The translations under genes were made by a program, and so were the position numbers. 64,000 bases of DNA from Parapristionchus giblindavisi (Eukaryota; Nematoda; Chromadorea; Rhabditida; Diplogasteridae). The notes under the pieces were generated by a model. The model was not told the DNA's origin. It did not search any database and was given only the letters and a program-made list of their open reading frames with translations. The stretch spans positions 620,001 to 684,000 of the forward strand of contig CALSFV010000008.1 of NCBI GenBank assembly GCA_943737045.1. The letters are read 5' to 3'. Shown here piece by piece: positions 44,918 through 56,777 of the stretch (its first letter is position 1; every line of letters begins with the position of its first letter).

Positions 44918-45551
44918 CTCAAACATCTTTTTTAGCCAAGTTTAGAGCTTTAGGTACCCCACTTTGGTAAAATTCCGCAAATTCTCGCTTGACGTCCGTT
45001 GCCGTGAGCCTCAGTTTCTCCTTCGAGATGCAGGCAATCAGACGATCAGATGTCGTGGTCGTCTTACGAGGACGTACATTAAACTTCTTCATTGTTTGAG
45101 TACGGATTGAAGTTCTGATGACCTTCAGGATAGTCGAAACAGAGCCTCGGAACTGCTGTAATGGTATGCGTGGGACAGTCCCATCTGACGTCCATGTGGA
45201 GTTTATTCTGGCTCAGATATCGATAGATTCTTGCTCCTAAGAATACGCGTCATGCTTTTGAATCGATATAACACATATTGGTAGCAAAATAAGTGCAAAA
45301 AAACCTAAGAATTCGAATAAAACGAAAATTTCATTTTTTGACTTTTAATAAAATTGAAATAAAATTCACCATAGGAGATCAACCGGGTTGATTTTAGTGT
45401 GAGACACGCAAAAACACTCTCAAAATAATCCCTGAAAAGCTGGACTCGATCGGTTGAGTTTGAAAAAAGTTATGACGAAAAAAAGAAGTCAATAACCTTT
45501 TGGCCAGCACTGTAGTTGGTTGTGGTCTCGAATGCATTAGGTGTCGACATA

Positions 45552-46732
45552 AATAACGCTCGTTTTTTTTCAGTTTACGAATAGTTCATCATAAAATTTT
45601 AACAAAGCATGATGGATTCCTGAAATATTCTCCATTCGCATTGATGACCTTCTGCCACCTACTTGGCAGTTTACGGATCCCTTCGTGATAGAAGGACTGG
45701 GGCTGATTCTCGAAATAGTTGGCGAGTACGGTCTGGGTAGTGGCTCGGTCTTTGAAGCTCTGCCCTTTGAGGGAGTGATAGAGCGCCGAGAAAAGGTGAC
45801 AACCATAGTCGGCAAGGTAGGATGAGTGCGGAGGGTGGAGTAGGACAGTCGAGTCGCAACCCGTTAGCTCAGCCTTGGTCGTTCTTTTGGTATGGGTTGA
45901 GCGCATGTGGGAATTAGATCCGAATGTCCTTCTTGCGTGATTGTTCGAGGTGGAGTCTTAGCTTCAGCAGCTGAAGAGAGTAAACTTGTGCCGAGATAGT
46001 CATACCCTCAGGTAGGAGTTCCCATTACTCGACTACCCGTACTGGCTACCAGATGCACAGCATCCTTTTTTTCGGTGAAAATTGGGTTCGGGTGCATCTG
46101 CTGGCTGTTCGTGCTCACCGACCCAATGTCTACTTGGCTCTCCTTTATTCTTCAGCACCCACTTTTCATCACCGGTTATATCGTTGACCAGTCAAACAAG
46201 CCGGCGACGTAGAGTGAGAAGACTATTTGCCGTGCCCATTCGGCAATCCATGTCGTAGTCGGCTAGAGCATGGGGTACCTATCTTCCTACAGTGCACAGT
46301 GCTCTGGTTGACCCTAAGTGCTATTGCAATATCACTGTGATCGGGATACGGATCCGCCTCTTCCTCTTAGAGCAATCGATCGAGATCCTCCTCCATAGGG
46401 AGACCGGGTTGGTCTACATCTTCGAGGAAAAAGTCCTGTTTTTCGAATATGATTACCCACTTTCGACATGTGAGGGATTCACCACTGCTAGGCGATGTTG
46501 GATGTCAAGGCGTTTGAAGCCAGAGAGGAAGAGGAACATAATCACGCTGTGAATGTGAATTCTGTCGTGGACGAAATGGTGCGGCATTCTCGATGTGAGG
46601 ACATGCGGGAGCTGAATCGAAAACATCCACATGATACTCGAGGGGCCCCCTCTCTACTGCAGACAGGATCGAGGCTGGCAACAGTGCAAGAACGAGGCGA
46701 CTGAAGTCGAGACGAAAAAACGAGCGTTATTT
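45552..46732 (-). mobile_element. mariner element, ~1.18 kb, degenerate
   Basis: Ends aataacgctcgtttttt and complement with TA on each side. The minus strand encodes a broken mariner transposase. A piece with catcattcgcattgatg-type homology also occurs near 18450 and 36340. Confidence 0.88.
45589..46560 (-). pseudogene. mariner transposase pseudogene
   Basis: The frame 45906-45589 reads LLHPPHSSYLADYGCHLFSA, LKGQSFKDRATTQTVLANYF and SFYHEGIRKLPSRWQKVINA-NGEYF, the classic mariner C-terminus; the usual SPDLAPSDYHLF is degraded. Upstream on the minus strand, other frames give VMKSGC/DEKWVLKN, W-GEHEQPADAPEPNFHRKK. Several frameshifts; inactive. Confidence 0.8.
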
Positions 46733-47406
46733 ATAAATAAATGTCGTCACCTAATATGTCTGGGTGCGACATCCTGATGCAGCGTCCAAAAGCGCCGAAC
46801 GAAGTGAGATTTGATCCAGGAGAAGAATACGTTCTTCAGGGTGTGATTGAAGTAGTAGTTATTATTCGCCTTTACGCCTGACAACACAAAGACCAGATGA
46901 ATCCGACCGGAGGAGAAGAGGCAATCCCACAGCGTCACATTGGCAGGGTGCGAGGTTGACAGGTGATGCCACCTTTTTTCAGATTCCTTGGAATCATAGT
47001 CTATGCAATCTGATACAATGGAATTGTCACGCACCCTGTACAAAAAATATCTGGAACTTCATCGCGTCTAATTTCATCATATTTTTTTCGAAACGCAACA
47101 CAAAAAAACGCTTTGAATTTTAAATTGTTGACTACACTTGTGAAATATCTTTTGGGAAGAAAGTTCTGTACGTTTAAAGTATATGAAATATACCGTAAAA
47201 ATATTTTGTTAATTTAATATTTTTGTATTAATCTAATATCGGTTTTCGCGTACCAAATAATATTCAAGAAAGAAAATGATTCAAGTTTCCGATGGTGATA
47301 AAACTTGGAATACTGTTTGCCGAAAAATTTCGCAAATTTAGTCGTAAGCGTTTGCCAATATTTTGTCGTTTTGGCAGAGTTAATGCATTCAATCTCATAT
47401 TCAGAT

Positions 47407-50400
47407 ATGAACTCGTTCTACATCTCACTCGAACTGCAATGGGCCTTAGTATTGTATGACCATGTCATATACATCATATCGACCATTCTGAACATCACAT
47501 CATTCATTTGTCTGCTAAAAGAGACTCCACCAAATCAGGCAACAGTTCGCAACTATCTATTGTCGATTCAGGTAAGTCAATAAGCAATCATGATAGTCGA
47601 TCTTTTGCAATACTACGATTAAGTAATTTGCAGATTAAGTAACTCTTATTTAACGTTTTTAATAGTTATTATGAGCAATCTTCTCGTTTTTGACCCGTTT
47701 AGAGAAGATAATTATATTATAATAGCTAAACATTTTGTACCAAGGTCCTCATGTGTTTGAACGATTTCAACTTCGGCGTTTTGATCACGGCTTTCCCGAT
47801 GTTTCCCGCAATTGCATTCTACTGCTTCGGTATTTTGTGTGAATACAAAGTACCAATTCAGTATATGTTTGTAAGTGCATACATATCTAATGCCGTGTTA
47901 TATTAGCCTGTGCATACCTCTGCCGATTACGATTACGATTAAACAACATTTATCAAGAGTAGGACTCTGATGTGCATGGGGAAAAGCTCTTCTTATTTCC
48001 GACACTCCCAGAACTCCGACGTTGATCTTTATATGCGCGTCTTCGATTTCACATCCTGCCTCTGCCTGTACCTCTTCCTGTACCTCTGCCGATACAGCGA
48101 ATATGTTCAAGTAAACTTTGCAGAATGCAAATTTCGAATTTTGCCATGAATGTAATAGTTGTTAAGAATACATTTCCGTTAAAATTCCGGTCTAAATTTG
48201 CATTTTTTTCGAGTTTATGCTTTACGGCATATATACATCAGGCAAATGTAACACCGCATAAACTTTCCTACGATACCAAACATTTGCATCTTAAAACGCA
48301 TTCTCCCTAACAGCGGAGGGGCGGTGGTGGGGGCATGGCACAATGTTTCAAAATCATCCTAGGCGACTCATATTTGATGGTTGGAGTCCCTAAGGGCGGT
48401 ATACGCTTCAGACAAAAAATTGACCCCAATTATCGATTTTTGATCTACCAAAAGTCGAAAAATCAAAGTGTGATTTCCATGGCATGTTATATACCATTCG
48501 ATAGAGGATTCAAAGTTATACAAGAATGCCAAGTTTCATAAATTTTCATAACTCAGTGTTCGAGAAATATCCGATTTTCCAATTTTTGACTTGATTTTTT
48601 TGTTTTGATCTCATGGCTTACCATGTTACCATCATTTCCCATTCTTGGATTTTTGATATGTTGTGTAAAAATGGATGCGCTATCCGAATATCACACTTAT
48701 TTGGACCAGCTACAAACCGCTCATAGTGATATCATGCGACAAACGCCTCACTTTTAGTGCCCGAACGCCGACGCAGGTTCGAATCCCGGCACAGACATAA
48801 ACTTTTGCAAAATTTATTTCGCCTCAAATTTGACTCTAAATTATATTTTCGTGTGTTTTATCGTCTTTTCACTAATTCATTGTACGAAATGTCCACAAGC
48901 ATTACCAGAAATACTAAAAAATCTTATAACTGATACAGTATCGGAAAAAAGTCATGGGACGAACGAAAATAACGGTTTTTCGTCAGTGATACTTCTTTTA
49001 AAATGTCTTTTTTGTTATTATCTGTTAAAATAAGATAAATATACATTGAAACTCGTTAAACATCTCGGTTTTCGAAAAATGTTTGAAAAATTGTAGACAA
49101 AGATCAAAGATCAAAGTACAATGATCAGAGACCAAGGTTCAGCAATACAGTAAAAACTTCTGTGAGCATCTCTATCATATATAATAGCCGTAAAAAATGA
49201 GATTTCATCATAAGAGGCGCATTGAGGGGAGCTGCGAGGGAGAGCAAGAGCAAGTTTAAGCGTACCCGTTGTAACCGAGTAGACCTCAGCAGAACGTTTG
49301 CTATGGGTCTGAAAGGAATTTGAACAAAACAAAAATAAGGGATATAATAACATGAAATAAATAAATAAATACATTACAAAGCTACCTGACGAGAAGCCAT
49401 AATTTTAAGAGACCTACCCTTTGAGCGGTAGGATCTCGAAATCATTCCTCCCATAAAAAAATGTTTTCATGCCCTGCGAGCGAATGAAGAGCTATGACTA
49501 CCATAATCTGTGGATAAACTAGTAGGGCGCGATTAAGCACTAAGCGGACAAAGTTTTCTTTTGCGGCATTACTCTAACCCACTTGCTTAATTTTGATGAG
49601 GGATAGGGAGGGGAGAGGGAGAGGGAGATGAAGAGAAGAGGGGGAGAAGGAGAGAGATTGAGGTGGACGCAGGGTTTGTACAGGTTTGTTTTTCTATTGG
49701 GTAAATGTTGGAAATCGTTTAAAAGTGTGACTATAAATCAATTTTCCTGAAAACATGCTTCGGTTGTTCTTGAAAAGTGAAAATATGTACGATGGATGAT
49801 CAAAATCAGCAAAAGAATAGACATGAAAGGATTGGAACCAGAGAAATTTGAGTTAAAAGTTGTTGAGAAGATTGGAAAGATGCAAAGTGTGACGGACAGA
49901 CAGACACTCAGACAGACATACGTGCCTTATCATTTTATAAATTAAATGAACAGCACTCGCAATTAGCATCATTTTGGCCCTTAAAGTATTCAAGCTCAAA
50001 TTTGCAACCCATCTGCAGGTTGAAATCGGAGCCATAGCTATTCCGAAATTTCCTAGTGGTTGCCTCCACTCTCACAATGTTTCAGAAGAACAGGGCTTTT
50101 TCACTAAAGAAGTATAAGTTGTCAAAAGTGTGCGTAGATTGCGTTAATATTACACAACAGTTAACAAAGTTATACCAACACATCATGCTTGAATTCTTTG
50201 ATGAGTTGCGTACATTGACACAAAATATGAGCCCAATTGCTTTCCTGAATCAAAAATTACAACAAAAAAATTCAAAAGCGTCCCATGTCTTTCTTTGTCG
50301 ACACGCTATTAGTTCTAAGATTTCTGATAATGTTTATGGTTATTTCGTACAATAAATCAGTGAAAACACAGATGAAACTATAAATAAAAGTTTTTACTCT

Positions 50401-53400
50401 ATTGCTGAACTTTGGTCTCTGATCATTGTACTTTGATCTTTGATCTTTGTCTACAATTTTTCAAACATTTTTCGAAAACCGAGATGTTTAACGAGTTTCA
50501 ATGTATATTTATCTTATTTTAACAGATAATAACAAAAAAGACATTTTAAAAGAAGTATCACTGACGAAAAACCGTTATTTTCGTTCGTCCCATGACTTTT
50601 TTCCGATACTGTATCAGTTATAAGATTTTTTAGTATTTCTGGTAATGCCTGTGGTCATTTCGTACAATAAATTAGTGAAAAGACGATAAAACACATGAAA
50701 ATATAATTTAAAGTCAAATTTGAGGCGAAAAAAAATTTGCAAAAGTTTATGTCTGTGCCGGGATTCGAACCTGCGTCGGCGTTCGGGCACTAAAAGTGAG
50801 GCGTTTGTCGCATGATATCACTATGAGCGGTTTGTAGCTGGTCCGAATAAGTGTGATATTCGGATAGCGCATCCATTTTTACATAACATATCAAAAATCC
50901 AAGAATGGGAAATGATGGTAACATGGTAAGCCATGAGATCAAAACAAAAAAAATCAAGTCAAAAATTGGAAAATCAGATATTTCTCGAACACTGAGTTAT
51001 GAAAATTTATGAAACTTGGTAGTCTTGTATAACTTTGAATCCTCTATCGAATGGTATATAACATGCCATGGAAATCACACTTTGATTTTTCGACTTTTGG
51101 TAGATCAAAAATCGATAATTTGGGTTAATTTTTGTCTGAAGCGTATACCGCCCCTAGGGACTCCAACCATCAAATATGAGTCGCCTAGGATGATTTTGAA
51201 ACATTGTGCCATACCCTCACCGCTCTTATGGAGAACGCGTTTTAAACTGAGCAGATCTGCATGTGATTCATACTCGTAATGCATATGCATTGTATTCACT
51301 TTACACTATTAATGAGATCCACATTTTAGGGCCTTACAATACTTGTAATTGCCAATATCGGAGTCTGTATAACAATTATATTGCTGTATCGACATCAACA
51401 CATAGTCTCAAAATCGAGTATCTTCATGTTTAACAAGGCAACTTCACCTTATTTCATATCGTTAGGAGTTATTGAAATTTTCCAACCACCTGCCTCTTGG
51501 TTACTTGTCAGAAGGCATGTGGCAATGTTGCAAGCAGCTTGCAGAAAGGATTTGACAGATTTTCATAGTATCTTATAAAATTGTGTATCTATGTAACTGT
51601 CTCTTATTCTGTATAATGGTAGTTACATATAACGACTATACTATTATTTCATCGCTCTCAAAGTGTACATAATATTTTTGCAGCGAACACTATTTCTCGT
51701 TAAAGTCTTCTTATTCGTATACTATAGCATGCCGGGTGTACTCCTAGCATGTAAGAACTATGACACCGAAGGCTCCGATCGAAGAATTGATGAGGTGAGT
51801 GTTGGAGAATGCCCAGTATTTGGTAAAATTTATTTGTTCAAAGCTCAAAGTTGATGCTGTGAGCTGGCTTCTGCTACATTTTCAAGGAATAATACGAAAA
51901 TGTACTAAGTTCTATAATAAATTTGACACGCCCATAATTCGTTGTTGTTCACGATGTATTAATGGAGTTTGATAATCGCGCTGATTTATTGAATACTTTC
52001 ATTATTGTTTTCTGTCAGTGTGCAAAGATATATGAACCAATGTATCTATTATGCACTGTTAAAGGGAGTCTGCCAAGCAAGCAAATGAGGGCAAAAAATT
52101 ATCTGATTCCTTCGACGTCATAAACATAAGGGGAAAAAATATTTTTTTACAAATAAATGATATTAAAGAGAAATTTTTGAATGGCAGTCTTCATACGATA
52201 AATTTTTTAAATGGGTATTTTTAGTACCTTACTTGCGACAAAGTTAATACCTGATCGCAATATATCGCTCACAGCTCCGATTCAGTTTATCAAAACGGTC
52301 ATCAATAATAATTTCTAATTTATCCGCCTGAAATTAAAGGTGGACTCCCGCGAATATTTTCGTGAACAAACTGTGAAGACAAAATGATAGCAAAAGTTAT
52401 TCTACATACCGTACAGTATTTATTTTATGCAAATTCAGCTTATTGATCGCTAGAATCATGAATGAATCACGCTAGCAAACTCAGGCAAAGGCGCGCTTTT
52501 CGAAAATAGGAAATATCGGCAATAGGATTCGAACCCGCGACCATGCGCTTTCTAGTCAGCAGTATTACCACTGCGCTAAGGGAACGATGACCATCTTCTT
52601 GCATATCACTAGACACTTGCGTAAGCGAGATGTAAGATGATTCGCGGGTCTCCGCCTTTAAACAGTTAACTCAACAATTGAAAAAAAACTAACCACATTT
52701 GCACACTCGTTGTTAATTCGTTTTTTTTCTGGATCATTTTGCAAGTCATTTTGTCATGTTTGCAGTATCCATACAATCTCACGTGGATCAAAGAACGAGG
52801 ATTCTATGTAATGTATGATCCTGACGAAATGATGATTGTTTTCTTGACAGCAATCTCAGTAAGCTGTGATATTATTAATTCAAATCTCCGGATGTATAGT
52901 GATGGTGTGTTAGACCTCTGTGTTAGAACTCCATCTCATATATGTTCAATAACGTCCCAAAGACATTTTTTTCGCTTACAAGCTTTATGAGTTTCCTTTC
53001 TGGGAATATATAGCGTTTTTAAGGTTCTAACGTTCGCGGTCGTTTTTCTAATATCTGTTGTGGTACATATTAGATACGAACTATACAAACGGGTTACGTA
53101 TTAACAGTATATATTGTTTTTTTTGCTAAATATGATCATGTCATTAAGGTTTATCAATCTGCTAGATCAGTCAAAATGAAGACTCAAGCATTATACGTGC
53201 TTCTCATACAGGTTTTTTGCAAGCAATTTCCTTATTACTATGCGTTTTTGAGTTATTAAGTTGGTCCTTCCGATCATGTTCATAATTATTCCAATGTGGA
53301 CTATGAGTGTTGCTGTCGCTACCGAAATGATTCCATTCGGTTGGTAAAAGATGATAATATTTATCATTTCTTATAGAGAGATTATACTTATGGGGCAAAT

Positions 53401-54407
53401 ACATTAGGGATCCGCATTCGTGCAAATGCACAGCCGGTACGAGCATGAACGAAATGAAAATGATGAAAAGTCATTCTGCACAATTATGTCGAATTTTTTC
53501 GTTCCCATTCGTGCGTTTGGCATTTATTAAACAGTTACACAAACCGAAATAAAACTCGAAACACCAGTAACATCGACAAACAAGTTAATAAACCAACAAC
53601 TAAATGATTAATTATCATAAACTAAGTCAAGTTCATAGGTTTTCAGAATCTTGATTTACAGTGCATGCAAGTTGCACTATGGTACCCTGAAAATGCTGAA
53701 GTATTTCACATATATGTGATGAACTGCAAAAACAATACGAAATGTTTAAAAAATATATCATTACCGTCTTTTAAAACAAAAATCTCCCATAGATTACTCC
53801 AACGTCTTTTAGACATGACAGACCAACCACCACTTTCTTGAATCAAAATGATCAGAATGAGTCGAATGCAATAATTTGCACGAATGAATACTTAATTATA
53901 ATAATCAAGTCGTTCGCACGACTTTTCTTTCATTTTCATTTTGAAAATCATTTCGCACGAATGCACATTTGCGGATCCCTAAAATACATAGAGTTGGGTC
54001 CCCCGCATAAACCGCTCACAGGAGGGAGATCATGCCAGAATGATCTCCCCTCATTATCCTTGAGAAATTTTTAACGTGAAATCAAATAGGGTGAAATGTT
54101 GTACATGCTGCAATTACTTGATCACAGCTACAGTTTTCCTAGGAAAGAACGAATTATGCTATAAATTCAGTCTCAATGAAATGTATACAAAGGACAAACA
54201 ACAAACAAAAGAAAAAAAATTGTTTAAAAATGAATATCCCCATTTTCAGAGATCTGTCTGGTGGCATATTGTTGCCTACAGTTACATTCTATTGCGCATA
54301 ATACTGCACTACTATCGATAACTCCAAACTATCGGAAGTTCATTCGTAGATTCTTCACACGAATTCTCACGCTGAACAATTACAGAGGTATGTTGAGATT
54401 TTACTAA
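47407..54407 (+). CDS. Chemoreceptor copy D, Srh/Sri-type seven-helix GPCR, intact
   Basis: Nine exons: 47407-47571, 47745-47870, 51330-51437, 51684-51794, 52766-52858, 53024-53092, 53149-53211, 53261-53339, 54250-54407; 972 coding nt, 323 aa, no stop or frameshift. Helix 1 about residues 19-37, helix 2 63-86 (FPMFPAIAFYCFGIL), helix 3 98-117 followed by YRHQ (117-120), helix 4 136-157, helix 5 around 195-217, helix 6 238-262 (IIPMWT), helix 7 273-297, then NYRKFIRRFF on the cytoplasmic tail. Expected role: plasma-membrane odour or taste receptor in sensory cilia, G-protein coupled; ligand unknown. The start ATG sits two bases after ATTCAG. Intron 2 is 3459 nt because of a 2.95 kb palindrome; introns 4 and 8 also hold MITEs. 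Intron 3 is GC-AG (gcaact). Several acceptors end AAG rather than CAG. An AATAAA lies at 54764. The most divergent member of the cluster yet fully open, suggesting selection. Confidence 0.85.
48717..48795 (+). other. tRNA-like sequence in left arm
   Basis: tcatagtgatatcatgcgac resembles a D-arm and caggttcgaatcccgg a T-arm with B-box; a long middle suggests a class II (Ser/Leu-like) ancestor. Acceptor stem incomplete. Confidence 0.4.
50751..50829 (-). other. tRNA-like sequence in right arm
   Basis: Mirror copy of 48717-48795 (ccgggattcgaacctg on the plus strand). Confidence 0.4.
52334..52661. mobile_element. TTAA-flanked MITE with tRNA-like core in intron 4 of copy D
   Basis: Ends ttaaaggtggactcccgcga and gcgggtctccgcctttaa within TTAA. 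The core on the minus strand (52580-52512) carries ttagcgcagtggtaat (A box) and gcgggttcgaatcct (B box), a good pair of Pol III promoter boxes. Relative with decayed core: 27047-27385. Confidence 0.8.
53405..53992. mobile_element. ~590-bp MITE with TAGGGATCCGCA ends in intron 8 of copy D
   Basis: tagggatccgcattcgtgc and cacatttgcggatcccta are inverted ends; subterminal cgaatg/cgcacga motifs repeat in both arms, a hAT-like pattern. Middle AT-rich without ORF. Confidence 0.65.
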
Positions 54408-55269
54408 ATTTGAAAAAAAGTATGCATGGCCGCATGAACGCGGTTAAGAAAAAATTGCCGAAATGCACTACAAAACATAATTGAAAGGCACATACGGATA
54501 ATTCAATTCTCGAAATTTTGCTGCCCTGTGGTTAAAAAAAAAACTATAAGCATACTTACATTTCGTTTGTAGAAGCAAACGAAAAAACAAGATACACATA
54601 TACACTTCACTTCCGTACTTCGCATTATTTTGTTACAATATAAGATCAATGAAAGTTTGCAATGAAAACTAATTGACACAGGCAAAAAGAATAACACAAA
54701 TAATCTATACTATAATATTTATCTTGATATTTAAAAAAATCAAAAAGTGAACAAAATACTTGTAATAAAACAAATCAACTCTTTAGAAATGAGTGTGCCA
54801 TAGACAAATTTGACAATATATTGACTGATTAATTTCCGAAAGTAATTCCCACTTGTTGGAGCTTGTTTCGTGTGTTTCTGTATTGTTCAGATGATTTCTT
54901 CCCTTTTTTTGATCATATACTTTAGTTTCTTATATGTACTTAATACAACTATTTTTGTATCCCATAATACAACAAAAATTCCTAAATTCCGTTTTTTATT
55001 GCCTACGTTTAAATAAGAATGATGGGAAAAAAGAAGAATTGAAATATAGAACAGGTGTGCTAGAGAGCTTTGCGAACTACATGTTTTCAGATTCGCGATT
55101 CAAAAGCGCTAGAGTTACCGGACTTCACTCTTATTGATTTCGCTTCAACTCTTCGGTACTACATGATTTTGACATTGTTAAAAAAAATAAGTGCTGGCCA
55201 ATATTCTATCATATTTTGTTGCTTATAGCCTTTACTTTTATTTCAATTCAATAATAGTTCTCACTTATC

Positions 55270-55677
55270 TCTTGCATACTCGAATGGTTATGCATTGGAG
55301 TTTACGAGGAAGTGACAGACAACGATTGGACACGACACAGAGGAAAATGGAGAGGCGGATGCTAGGAATATCGTTGAGAGATCGATGGAGGAATGAACGG
55401 ATAAGAGATGCGGCCAAGTTGAAGGATTGGAACGAAATGCAATTGGGCACAGAAGATCAAGAGGATGACCATGGACCGCTGGCTCGCAATACTACAGTAT
55501 GGACGCCGTTATCTCGCTCTCGCGTTGCTGGACGACCTCCACCGAGATGGAGGGATGATTTGACAAGAACTATCGGATCTACATAGTGGAGTATGAATAG
55601 TCATGACTTTACCCGTTCCATCCCCACCTAGCGATGATCGCTTGACGTGATAAATTTATTATTATTATTATTATTAT
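55270..55677 (+). pseudogene. RTE-like LINE 3' end
   Basis: The open frame to 55586 reads RGSDRQRLDTTQRKMERRML, GISLRDRWRNERIRD, AAKLKDWNE, then GRPPPRWRDDLTRT. This is the distinctive C-terminal region of RTE-1-type reverse transcriptases of nematodes. The 3' end has an (ATT)n tail at 55654-55677. 5'-truncated; the part upstream of about 55270 is unrelated flank. Confidence 0.8.
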
Positions 55678-56012
55678 AGCCATTCGGGTGACTTTCTTTG
55701 TTGTAAAAGAAACGATATCTCCAACTTCCCCATACTCTACAAGTCGAAGTACTCAATCTTTAGTTGTCTATCCCGGTGATACCATTATGATCCAACCCCT
55801 CACATGGATCTGAACGGCCCCCTTCCCGTTCTGAGGCCTCGTCCACCTCACTCAAACTGGATCACTGGCGATTTGATAGCTATCGATAAACCCCTGTCAC
55901 CTTCCCCAAGTCCGTTCTATCATTATTATAATTATTTTTCTCATCGTTTCTGTATTTGCTGTCGCGCCTGTCACTGGTGTTTCAAATAAATAAAATAAAT
56001 AAATAAATATAA
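55678..56012 (+). repeat. Possible LINE 3' UTR with AAAT tail
   Basis: GC-richer stretch starting just after the RTE tail and ending in (aaataaat)n at 55984-56012. The short-tandem tail and its adjacency suggest the 3' end of another LINE, but no protein homology is visible. Confidence 0.35.
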
Positions 56013-56618
56013 TGCAAAGTGATGCACGAAAATGGTTTAACGTTGCCTTTTCAGTTTTACATTTTACCATTCAACATATCAACATATCAACATATCCGAG
56101 TATGCTCACCGATTCATTCGAAAGTTCATTTCAACCATTCATGTTGTACGAATGCTCACGGACAATTACCGTTTATGTTTGACAGATTGTATTTTATACA
56201 GGCGATCAAGGGGGATGTTTTGGGCTTCTGATCTTCACCTAGCATGACTGAAGTCAGTCTTCGATACTGATTCTGACCAGTGACAACCATTCCCTCAGTT
56301 GTTTTGTGCTCGATAAAGGTCATTGTACTGTATTGCAAATATGTTATTCTATTTCATATAATACAGGGAAAATGCGATAAAGATTTCCTACAATAAATGC
56401 ATGTGCAGAAAACACAAAAACAATTTTTGTATGAAGAATTGTCATCGATAAATCTAGGGAAAAATACAGTGAGAAAGTGAAGTATTGAATTTTGGAGAAT
56501 GCAAGGGAAATCTTTTTCTATATACATAATTAATTAGGTGCGGATTTTTTTAAAGAGGCGAACATGTATTGGCGAAACTCGAAATGGAAATATGATCCAT
56601 ACTAGCAAATGTTAAATC

Positions 56619-56725
56619 AGCGTAACCTCTCTCAATGGTCTCCACGTGCACACTACTTCTCTGTTCTCGAACAACGTGAAAGCATTGCGCTTCGAAGTGA
56701 CCATTGAGAGAGGTAACGCTCCTTT
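56619..56725. mobile_element. Palindromic MITE, GCGTAACCTCTCTCAATGG family
   Basis: gcgtaacctctctcaatggt and complement, centre ctacttctctgttctcgaac. Its TTAA ends are decayed. Single ends occur at 57683 and 59596-59695. Confidence 0.7.
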
Positions 56726-56777
56726 TTTTATAAGTGTATGTTCGTGCACAACTCACCCGTCTACTTCCACGTTTTAC

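Larger units (their letters stand above)
43807..45512 (+). mobile_element. Tc1-like fold-back element with transposase relic and minisatellite
   Basis: Ends cagtactggccaaaaagcta and complement, flanked by TA, strongly like Tc1 ends (CAGTGCTGGCCAAAAAG). Arms of about 530 bases reach 44370 and 44975. The loop carries the rest of a transposase and a 15-16 bp tandem repeat. Confidence 0.88.
43435..47038 (-). mobile_element. maT-like Tc1/mariner element split by two other transposons
   Basis: Outer ends cagggtgcgtga (43435) and tcacgcaccctg (ending 47038) are inverted and flanked by TA. Minus-strand transposase pieces lie at both sides: 47043-46747 reads VTLWDCLFSSGRIHLVFVLS, GVKANNNYYFNHTLKNVFF and FWTLHQDVAPRH; 43735-43546 ends FRACFKANGRQMEIH and a stop, the usual maT-like C-terminus. 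Between them sit a Tc1-like palindrome (43807-45512) and a mariner (45552-46732). A C14 tract is at 43716-43729. Confidence 0.75.
48291..51245. mobile_element. 2.95-kb TTAA-ended palindrome in intron 2 of copy D
   Basis: Starts ttaaaacgcattctcc and ends ggagaacgcgttttaa, within TTAA. Arms of about 850 bases (48291-49150 and 50390-51245) are near-identical inverted repeats, each with a tRNA-like segment. The loop includes a purine-rich tract (49602-49664) and a decayed copy of sequence also in the palindrome at 7311-8746. No transposase. Resembles PALTTAA-type elements of Caenorhabditis in end and target. Confidence 0.88.

Noticed and set aside
44549..44935. 125 aa and 68 aa ORFs with repetitive peptides (VPKRPVPK / FWNGTFWN)
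   Set aside because: They are translations of the 15-16 bp minisatellite in a Tc1-like loop.
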